This document shows, piece by piece, positions 23,798-32,500 of a DNA stretch of 64,000 nt. Both the position numbers and the translations under genes were made by a program. The notes beneath the pieces were generated by a model. It saw nothing but the letters and a program-made list of their open reading frames with translations. It did no database searches and had not been told where the DNA came from. Source of the stretch: Symbiodinium natans (Eukaryota; Sar; Dinophyceae; Suessiales; Symbiodiniaceae); assembly GCA_905221605.1 (NCBI GenBank), contig CAJNDS010002104.1, positions 335,001 through 399,000 on the forward strand, read 5' to 3'. Position 1 is the first letter of the stretch. Each line of letters begins with the position of its first letter.

Positions 23798-26700
23798 TCA
23801 GGAATGAACGGCACTGGCATAGGCCCTTGAGGCCGCAGCAGTACCTAACGTCTCGAAGGTAACAACAATTTGGTGTCGCTGCCAAACTCGCAGGCAGAGG
23901 CTTTGCACATCCCCAAGAATGCTATCTAAAATGTCCGAGCTTGCGAAGCATGTGACAGCAATGGGTCTTTCAATCATTAAACGAAGGCTGAGCCAATGTT
24001 CGAACTCGGCAGGCACATCGGAACCAAGGGTCCATGAGAGCCACCCATCTTCAGTGTCTAGCACCGTGATTTGCAGCTCTTCAGACGGAGTTATTCCCAA
24101 CAGACACGGCAGGTGCCAGCCGACTCTGTACTGGAAAGGGTGTCTCCAATTCTCGGCAGTGAGAGCCCGTATCGCGCCGTGCTGCTGTGTCTGAGCCTGG
24201 GCGAGGAAATGTTGCAGACCTTTCTGCTGCCACAAGTCCTTGTTAGCAACAGCTGTGTCGAAAGACTGCCCGCTACCCAAGAAAGCCCCATAGAAGGTGG
24301 CATACATCCAGCTTAAAGCATTCGACCAAGGTCCCGGTTTGCGGCTGACAACCTGAGTGAAATGCAGCAGAGTACTACGTGTTGGATTTTGGGCAGGGCG
24401 TCTGAACACGTGAGCCAAATATGTCCATCTTCGCATTTGCCAGCAGTGCGTCCACGCTCGAGTAGGTTCAAGGTCCAGCAGCAGGAGTACTATTCGCCTA
24501 CGCAAGCGGTTGAGGTACATAGCCGGGGCATGTGGGAATTCCGCTGGGATATACAGTTGCAAACACAGAATCAGCATGGTGGTTTGGAGGGTTCTCACAG
24601 CAGTGAGGTTCTGGGCAGTAACGTCGATCAAGGGGGCAAACCACAACCAAGTAGATGCCACATATCGGTAGAGCAAGGCACATGTCAATAAGGGTTCATG
24701 CCATTGGGCTCCTCGGAGAAAGGCTCGCATGCTCTCGTACGCGGAATGCGTTGCTATTCCTGCTGCTTTCAGCAACTGCTCGGAGCGAGGTTGCGCATCC
24801 TTCGGAAAAGCCAGAGTTTTGCGCAAGTAAGTGGTCTCATGCACCCATGCACACTGTCCAAGAAATTCGTCATCGTGAAAGTCAGATGGCTTGTCCATGT
24901 CAGGATGCACCAGCACCTGGGTCTTGGTGGGCGACAGGGACAAGCCGACATTTGCCAGCGCCCTCTGTAGCTCTGGCACCAGCCGTCGCGCTTGCGTTGC
25001 ATCTTTGAATGTCATCAACACGTCGTCTACATAGGCCCACCCAAAGTGACTAGGATGCGGGAATTCTTCCCCCCGATGTGCCCATTGCCCGAAAATTTTG
25101 TCGAGGACCACCCCAAGCACAAAGCTGAACAGAGCAGCACTATAGCTATGTCCTTGTTGCACTCCTTGTTTCTGTGCAACGCACCATCGCTCATGACGCC
25201 ACTCAAAGTGCAATGAGGGCGAGAGAACCACGCGCAACAGCTGAAGAGCCTCGTGAGCCTGCTCATCAGGTGTGTTTTCGATGACAAAACGGACGACTGC
25301 TAGGTGCGAAACATGGTCGAAGGCCCCGGCAATATCAGCATTCAGCCACACACCCGGTTTGCGAGCACGCGCCTGCTGGTCAATGTGCCAGTGTGCAGCA
25401 CTCAGAGCATCCAAGGCTTGGGTGCCTTTGGCACCCCCAAGCTGGACAGGCGACAAACTCCACTTCGTCTGCAATCGTCGACTAAGCACCGAGCAGTAGA
25501 GCTTAGTGATCGATTCGATCAGGTGAATAGGCCGTATTTCGTCAACCGAAAGAACCCGAAGTCGTTTTGGTAGAAGTGCAATGTAAGCATTCACAGCGGG
25601 TTCGGGAAGCGAATCTGTACGGTGTAACGTGTTCAGGTGATTCAACAGGAGTGTCTTTCCCGACGATTGGTTCCAGATGGCCTTTATGAGTTCTACCGAG
25701 ATGCCAGAAAGCCCAGCCACCTTGCCGAGGTGCATGTGCTCAATGCAGGGGCCAACCTCTTCTTCGCTGAAATCATGGGTGCCTTGATACTGTGCGTGTA
25801 TCTGGAGTTCGTTCATATAAGTCGCGACGGCGTCCACTTCTTCGGGTTTCTGTTCTGGGGCAAAAAGACCTTGAAAGTGCTGTTGGATATGTTTCGCAGC
25901 GGCGTCCTGGCCCCCGCACCGATGCACGAGGTCATCAAACGACCCCTTAGGCTTCTGGCGTTGTCGCAAAAAACGAATAGCTCCGGCGTCCCCCATTTTG
26001 GCCTGGGCCTCCAAGTCTCTCAACCATTGTATTTTAGCAGCACCCCTGAAGAAAAGAATACGTCTCGTGAGCTCAGTCCTCTCGGAAGGGTCCGTGCACA
26101 TTCGTCTTTTCCAACAGAGTTCCTTAATAAAGGGGCTGTCACGGTACTTTCTGGAGGGCGTGCTGGAGGACACTGTCTGTGAAATATGGCACAATTGCTC
26201 CCACTGTCCTGCCGCACTGGGGGGTTGCTGAGCTAAGTGGCCTGGTAGCTGTTCATCTAACGCCTCCTTGCAGACAGACCACCTTGTGCATCTCCGTCGT
26301 CTACGCTTGCGGGCCTTTTTGGGCCTGTCCCCCAAACAGCTTTTGCACAGGATCCCTTCAGTGCGTACCAAAGCATGGTCAGTGCTAAGTTCATGTCGCG
26401 TTTCGGGAAAAACCTGGATATCAGGGGCAGTTTGAGGCCGAACAAGAGAAGAAACATACGGTTTGCTGACGAAGGCGTAGTCGAGTTCGCTGGCGCTGAC
26501 TGCACCAAATCTGGTTGGGCATCCGGAATACAAGGGAACAAATTGCACTTCAGACATGGCATCTGCTATCTGTAGCCCGCGTGGAGACCCAGATTCAGCA
26601 TTGAAATCGCCGATAAACATGCAGAGGCTAGACCGCAACTGTTGAGACACAAGTCTCAGCTCCTGCACTGCCATATCAAACTCGTCATCAGGCTTGTCCG

Positions 26701-27100
26701 TATGAGGGAGGTGGACTGATACAACAGTGATACTCTGCTCTGTATGTGGGGGTATGTAAGTGACAGATATCATCCAAGAATAAGCATGTGATTCCACGAC
26801 ATAGTCAACAGAGTCACGGTCCAGCAGAATTGCTTGTCCCAGGTGCGAGCTAAGTGCGTGGCATCCGAAAACCAGGAACTCTCCAGCCACGCCAGCTTCA
26901 CTACCATCATACTGGGTTAGGGAGTCCCGCTCACCCTTATGAAGAACTCCTAATCGGTGCAACCCTCCAACCTCCTGAAGCGCAAAAACATCCGAACACG
27001 GGTCAGTCAAGTCAAGCCAGTTAAGGAAGGACCCTAAAGCTTTACCCTGAACATTCCAAGAGTCGATCCGCAAGCTATACTGTTGGGCAACGACGTCCAT
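23798..27100 (-). CDS. LINE ORF2: apurinic-like endonuclease plus reverse transcriptase, 1100 aa
   Basis: Residues 1-245 form an exonuclease-endonuclease-phosphatase domain: SWNVQG with Asn15, LQEVGG with Glu43, IGDFNAES with Asp165/Asn167, and STDHALV with Asp241-His242. This domain nicks target DNA. An Arg/Lys-rich linker follows (about 262-270). The reverse transcriptase lies at about 450-760: motif A NADIAGAFDHV (Asp589), motif B QKQGVQQGHSYS, motif C AYVDDVLMTF (690-693). No RNase H was seen in the C-terminal 300 residues. Catalytic residues are complete and the frame is open throughout, so the copy may be functional. Expression in LINEs is normally from one transcript shared with ORF1. 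Confidence 0.93.
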   Translation of the reverse strand: MDVVAQQYSLRIDSWNVQGKALGSFLNWLDLTDPCSDVFALQEVGGLHRLGVLHKGERDSLTQYDGSEAGVAGEFLVFGCHALSSHLGQAILLDRDSVDYVVESHAYSWMISVTYIPPHTEQSITVVSVHLPHTDKPDDEFDMAVQELRLVSQQLRSSLCMFIGDFNAESGSPRGLQIADAMSEVQFVPLYSGCPTRFGAVSASELDYAFVSKPYVSSLVRPQTAPDIQVFPETRHELSTDHALVRTEGILCKSCLGDRPKKARKRRRRRCTRWSVCKEALDEQLPGHLAQQPPSAAGQWEQLCHISQTVSSSTPSRKYRDSPFIKELCWKRRMCTDPSERTELTRRILFFRGAAKIQWLRDLEAQAKMGDAGAIRFLRQRQKPKGSFDDLVHRCGGQDAAAKHIQQHFQGLFAPEQKPEEVDAVATYMNELQIHAQYQGTHDFSEEEVGPCIEHMHLGKVAGLSGISVELIKAIWNQSSGKTLLLNHLNTLHRTDSLPEPAVNAYIALLPKRLRVLSVDEIRPIHLIESITKLYCSVLSRRLQTKWSLSPVQLGGAKGTQALDALSAAHWHIDQQARARKPGVWLNADIAGAFDHVSHLAVVRFVIENTPDEQAHEALQLLRVVLSPSLHFEWRHERWCVAQKQGVQQGHSYSAALFSFVLGVVLDKIFGQWAHRGEEFPHPSHFGWAYVDDVLMTFKDATQARRLVPELQRALANVGLSLSPTKTQVLVHPDMDKPSDFHDDEFLGQCAWVHETTYLRKTLAFPKDAQPRSEQLLKAAGIATHSAYESMRAFLRGAQWHEPLLTCALLYRYVASTWLWFAPLIDVTAQNLTAVRTLQTTMLILCLQLYIPAEFPHAPAMYLNRLRRRIVLLLLDLEPTRAWTHCWQMRRWTYLAHVFRRPAQNPTRSTLLHFTQVVSRKPGPWSNALSWMYATFYGAFLGSGQSFDTAVANKDLWQQKGLQHFLAQAQTQQHGAIRALTAENWRHPFQYRVGWHLPCLLGITPSEELQITVLDTEDGWLSWTLGSDVPAEFEHWLSLRLMIERPIAVTCFASSDILDSILGDVQSLCLRVWQRHQIVVTFETLGTAAASRAYASAVHS

Positions 27101-27118
27101 CTCAGTTTCAGTCCCTAG

Positions 27119-28273
27119 TCAGGTCTGTCCCAGCTGGGCTTCGACCTCGGCCTCGGAGATTCCTGTGAGCCCGGAGATAGGGCCAACATTAAAATGGCAT
27201 GTGAAGCTGGGCTCAGACGAAACTTTGACCGAAAAAACCCTCGCAGGCTTGACGACCTGGATCTGCGTGAGTTCCAGCGCTGCAAGGCGATCAAACTCGA
27301 ACCATATGATCCCCTTACCAAAATCAACAACCAGTGCATCAGTACCCTTCTGTAGTAGCTTGGCAAGAGCTTCCCTGCAAGCCGAGATTGCTCTGTTCTT
27401 GGCACGACGTTCGGGAGTCTTTGAGGGTGTCAGCCACACTGTGTTTCCTTGGCTGTTGCTGGCTTTGTTGGAGTAAGCTGCCTGTATGTCATAAAAGCGA
27501 GCACGGTCTTCTTCAGGCGAACTCGTGGACTGCAGAATGATGTTCGCGATCCGAGACTTACGCCCCCAAACAAATGTCCTGACAATCAAACTCTTGTGCG
27601 AGTCCGACCAATGTCTGAGAAAAGCGTCAAGGTCCCTTGTGATGACATCTCGGTCGGAATCAAAATTCCAGCCTCCCACAATAACATGAAGAAAATTCGT
27701 GTCTGTCTGATTGCCATTGTGCTTTCCTTCGCCACGCCAGCTTGATGTCGGTCCGCTTGGGGTGACTGCTGAGGTCTGAGGGGGGGATCTGTGCCGACGA
27801 ACCTCCTCAGTCAATGTTTGCACCTGGGAAGACAAAGCCTGGAAACGCGCATCATCATCCTTCTTGTTCTTCTCTACTACATGTTGCAGGTCGTCAATGC
27901 GACAGTCTTGCTTCGTGACGATCTCATGAAAATCACTGATCTGAGTCGAAAGCATGCTGTGCTGGGACATAAACATGGATTGCATCTGCATGGCCCAAGC
28001 TGGTGCAGGTGAGTCAGAGCCAACCCCCTTGTCCCTCAGCAGCCTTTCCAGCATCGCCTCTGCTGACTCTTCCGGAAAGGGTTCTCCATGCTTGGCTAAT
28101 GCGCCAGTTCCTTCACGAGGCCTCTTGCAGGATTTAGGACTGTCATCATTGGCATTTTCGTCCTTACACTCTTTCATGCCACGGTCATCAGGTTCTGCAT
28201 CTGAGATTTCAACATAGCCTGGTACAGGAAAAGCCATGGCACCCTCTGCTACGCGGAAACTCCAAGCCAACAA
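27119..28273 (-). CDS. LINE ORF1: probable RNA-binding protein, 384 aa
   Basis: It is immediately upstream of ORF2 on the same strand, 18 bp apart. The N-terminal third is charged and disordered. Residues about 100-165 are helical and coiled-coil-like (DDLQHVVEKNKKDDDARFQA). About 205-330 resembles an RRM-like fold starting HVIVGGWNFDSD, with Arg/Lys-rich segments (SKTPERRAKNRA). LINE ORF1 proteins usually bind the element's RNA and help target-primed reverse transcription; here that role is inferred from position and the RRM-like start. The frame is intact. Confidence 0.75.
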   Translation of the reverse strand: MLAWSFRVAEGAMAFPVPGYVEISDAEPDDRGMKECKDENANDDSPKSCKRPREGTGALAKHGEPFPEESAEAMLERLLRDKGVGSDSPAPAWAMQMQSMFMSQHSMLSTQISDFHEIVTKQDCRIDDLQHVVEKNKKDDDARFQALSSQVQTLTEEVRRHRSPPQTSAVTPSGPTSSWRGEGKHNGNQTDTNFLHVIVGGWNFDSDRDVITRDLDAFLRHWSDSHKSLIVRTFVWGRKSRIANIILQSTSSPEEDRARFYDIQAAYSNKASNSQGNTVWLTPSKTPERRAKNRAISACREALAKLLQKGTDALVVDFGKGIIWFEFDRLAALELTQIQVVKPARVFSVKVSSEPSFTCHFNVGPISGLTGISEAEVEAQLGQT

Positions 28274-29490
28274 CCAGGGGGACTCGAGCCTTGAACCCTT
28301 GAGCCGTAGCCATTTTCTCCTAAAAACGAATTATTTGCCTCGAGAAGATCATAGCACGCAACAGCTCGGCAGAATCTCTGGTGAACTTTGGACTTTTGGG
28401 TTTCAGGTTGTTCGATACAAATAATGCAATTTTGCAAAGCAATTCGTTCTTTTTAAAGAGAAATAGTGCTTTTCCCAGGCAAAATGTTTGATCAAACAGC
28501 AAAATTAAATGCTGATGAAACACCCATTAAGCTTTAAGCACACCAATGCAATATTCATTGCATGGAAATTAATATTCAGCAACCCCCAAAAGATGGGGGA
28601 CTTATTTTATCGCGCACCAATTATTGGTGTATGTAGTAGCAATACTGTTAGTAGTAACAAAAATCGTAGTAGTATTGTTATGGCTAGTGGTCGCTATAGT
28701 GAGTCTGTGCATGAAAAAAGATGCTGGCAATGGTAATTGGTTGTGTGCTCTTGGATTAGATAAGAAAAATGCCTGGACTCCTTGACTGGTCCCTGATCGT
28801 CCCTGCATACACTCTTTGTAGACTTAAACTCTTCATGGGAGCCCCTGCCTTGTAGGACTGGGGCGGGCCCAGAGATACTATATAGTATACTATAGCATAT
28901 TGTACTTTATTGTAGTATCCTCTAGTGTTGTAGTCAAACATTGTATATTTTGGTTTGTAGGACTTGTGCTAGTACTTGTTGTTGCATGGGAGAAACATAA
29001 CTTGACGCACAGAAGCTACTAAAGCAACAGCTGAAAAACACAAGAAAAGCACGAGTTATTTTAAGCTGCCAATGGTGAAACTGCTACACCTTCCAGATGT
29101 TCTGGCTTTGGGGGTACATAAGTTCATGTGTTTACCCCGAAATTCGAGTGCACATTGAAACACTTTTGCTTGCACAGTCACACATACACTGAACCAGTAC
29201 GCTTCTATCGGTATGTATTGTGTTGTCGGCGTGTAAAGCAACAACAACTACGTCAAGCAGGTTTGACAAGTCCACGTCAGGCGAAAGCTGTGCAACAGTG
29301 CTACATTCCAAGCAAATCGCGTTGTTCCCTCCCACTAACACGAGACAATGGGCAGGTGGGAGCTCGGCCGTCAGGGTTGCGAGGTTACGACTTGCACACA
29401 GGTAGCTCGAGTCGCGAGTCGAGGGTGGGGGGGGGGGGGGGGACCGCATGTATATATATATATATAGATGTACATATACAATACAAGACC
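28274..29490. other. Region upstream of the LINE; no confident gene
   Basis: AT-rich DNA with short palindromic stretches (for example around 28880-28930). The bases CCGTAGCCATTTT at 28304-28316 match 13 nt of the dinoflagellate spliced leader, but in the wrong orientation for the LINE. A G run and a TA microsatellite lie at 29428-29466. Confidence 0.45.
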
Positions 29491-29504
29491 GAGACCCAAA
29501 CTTT

Positions 29505-32500
29505 CAAAGGCAGAGCAGCCATCAAACGTTTCGAGGGGTCCTCCCAGGCGAGCGTTTTCCGCAAGGCTTGCTTCTCGAAGGCGTCCGCCTTCTCGCGCAC
29601 TTCTTTGTTGATCAGAGCCTCGGGCAAGCAGCCTTTTAGAGGCTCGCGGCAAAGCCACGACCCAGTATTCTAGATCGGGCGAGTCGCGATGCACATAAAT
29701 ATTCATGTAGGCGTCTACAGATGTTGTGTCGTTTCCTGGCTCCACAAGCCTGCCTCGAACCGAGAGTGAGTGCAAAGTAAAAGGCTGCCATGCGCAAAAT
29801 GGCTCATCAGCACGTCCCTGTCACGTACCATGTCCCAAGTCCAAGCCCGAGCAACGCATGCAAGATGTACCAAAACAAAACATCGGCAACGAAGTTCAAG
29901 TCCGAGGCACGAAGTTCAAGTCGGTATATTGGTTGATGAAGTTGAAGGCCCACCAAGCCACCTGCCGGGTGATGTGTTTTGAGGTGGAAACACACAGCCG
30001 CTGTTGGGCGCTGTTCTTTTGTTGAACACGGGCTCTCTCAGGTGTTGGGACTGGAGCAGCAATCCTACATAACCCAAAGCCCTTTACCCTAATCCCAAAA
30101 GCCCTGACCCCTAACCCCAAAATTGATACCCCTCTCCTCTGGAACTTGGGGGCAACTCACAGGTGACAACATGGATCTCCGGCACCTTGGTGCTGAACTT
30201 GGACATGTGGCCATCGCTGCTATGGTAGCCTGGGCTTCTTTAGAGACTTTAGAGGCACCCAAAGCAAAAAATGAAATGCCCCCCGACGTTCCCTACAGGA
30301 CTCATGGTGGGAGCCCGAGAAGACGGAGGCTCAGGTTCCCCCCATTCTCGATATGCTCAAGTCGACCGCAAGTAGACCCTGGCTCGATTGGGATTCCGGG
30401 CCTCACTTCTCAGAACACAGGGTTTAGGGTTTAGGGCTTAGGGTTGCGGGTTTAGGGTTTAGGGTTTAGGGCTTAGGGTTTAGGGTTTAGGGTTTAGAAT
30501 TTAGGGTTTAGGGTTTAGGGACCTCGCTGCGAATCCTGGGAGCTGTCGGGCGCTCCTTCCGCTGCCGCAGCGTAGAAGGGCAGGTAGACCGTTCCTTCCG
30601 GGTTTTTGATGGGCCAGTACTTTTTGCAATGGAGGCCGAGCATGCTGCCGTTTCTACTATACTCAGCAGTGGCATGCCGAGCAAGACGATGCTTGGGCAA
30701 GCATATCGGAGCATCATGTAGGAACTGCGGAAAACATGTGGATGTTTGCTGCGGCCCGCCGTGTGGCGCATCGTAGCCGAACCACATGGAAGCTTGCCGG
30801 CTGCGCTTGGCCTGAGCTACGACTGGTGTCTGCCCTGTACGTAGTGTTTTCTGCGGTCCAGGAAGCCACACACACGAAGGACCAGGAGGTTCGGTGCATC
30901 GAGATGGCGCGCTCGAACTGTCCTTTGTAAGGCTCAGTGCAGTGACAATGTTTCTTGCCAAGCCATGATAGACAGGTTAAGCTTTGGGATTATAAGGGGG
31001 TTATTGTACCCCAACAAGGTTAAAGGTTACCTACTCTACTACTAGGTAGAGCCAAGCTTCCTTCCTTTTTCATGGCGATGGGTGCCACGCCCCCACGGTT
31101 GGGGCTGGACCAAGGCCCAGCAGCGACTCCCTGCAATCAAACAAAAGCAGATCCGTTTCAGCGCGTTACACGACCATCCAAAAACGGCAGAAACTCAGTC
31201 ATTCAGTCCCGCCATAGAATGCTTCGTTGTGTATGAACATGTAGATGCAACAGCTAGGAGCCCCATTTTTGCAACGTGATCAAACAAGACTACCATGCAG
31301 AAGGCGCTTCATAAGAACAAGAGCCAGAGGCACGTGCCCTGTGTGCTTGGCACTGTTTGAGTTGCTCGAAAAGCTAACCAAGATCATCATTTCCATTACG
31401 CAGATCTGGACTGTGTCGGTATGCTCTTCGGACTGTGTCGAGTATGCTCTTCGACTCTTCGCTGCATTAAACATGTACAGTTCCCGATCTTAAGCAACTA
31501 AACGACCGGTGCCCGAACCCGTGCCTGCGTGAGGTCAAAAGGCGTTCCCTGACCGAGCTGAAGCACGAAGTCTTCAAGTTATGCAGCGTGCAATACATAC
31601 AGCTCTGTGCTGCAGTGCCCATGTCTCCAAGATCATGCCAACAGCACAAGGTGATTGCCTCGTAGTGGTCACGGTACACGTCCATAACCTTCTCGAGGCT
31701 TACCTTGAGTTTCTTGAATTGGTGCCAAGCTTGTCAAGGAACACTCCTTGCAGTCATATAGGCTACTGCATCTGTACCGAACTCAACCGCAGGGGAATCT
31801 TCCCGACAGTACGTGCATCCCTAGGTACACCTTGCGGTCGGAGTCTGAACTTCAAAGCAAGCTGCTGAACCTCGTGGAGCAGGAACAGACGCTGGGTAGT
31901 GATCTTCTGCAAAAGGATCGCACACATTCCTCGGCTTCAGTCAAGAACTCATTTATGCACTCAGAATGATCCAGCTTGACCCGGCATGCAAAGAGCGAAA
32001 GCTTCAGGTAGCATGGCTTGGCTACAGGCAGAGAGAACATTAACGATCAACAATTCACAAACCGAGTATAACCGAGTGATGGGTGCATCTTGGAACGAGG
32101 TGGTCCTGACTTTGGGCAGCACGTAAGCGCTTTACATGGCGCATCCGCCTGGCACACCGCGGTAACAGTGTGTTATCGACAAGCAAAGAACTGCACGTAC
32201 CCACACGTGCCGCTAAACGATCACCAATGTGAACCCAACTGTCGAACCTGACATGTAGATTCTGGAACGGCATGTGCACAACATGGGTGCGCAGGCAGGT
32301 GAGACATAAGCGATCGGAGGGAAACCGAAACATACATGTCGATCGATGAATTAAGCAATCATTGCCTGCAAGCAGCGTTACAGGGTTCAGCTTTGCACCT
32401 TCCTCTGGGCTGAGAAGGCTGAAGATCCTCCACATGCGCCTGTCTGTGTAGTTCACTTGGTAGCCGTAGGAGCCTGGTCTGTGTCAGGCTGGAAACTGAG

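Larger units (their letters stand above)
23798..28273 (-). mobile_element. LINE (non-LTR retrotransposon) with two intact ORFs
   Basis: Two long uninterrupted minus-strand ORFs, ORF1 (28273-27119) and ORF2 (27100-23798), are separated by only 18 bp; ORF2 carries endonuclease and reverse transcriptase domains. The coordinates cover the coding part only, and UTRs and target duplications were not resolved. Sequence similar to the 3' flank (about 23113) is also found upstream of ORF1 (about 28438), so the element may sit inside another repeat or share terminal sequence. The lack of frameshifts or stops suggests recent insertion. Confidence 0.9.

Noticed and set aside
28304-28316. CCGTAGCCATTTT, a 13-nt match to the dinoflagellate spliced leader
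   Set aside because: It is on the plus strand, opposite to the LINE it neighbours, and the following bases (CTCCTAAAA) do not continue the leader. A relic leader from retroposed mRNA should be in gene orientation, so this is probably chance.
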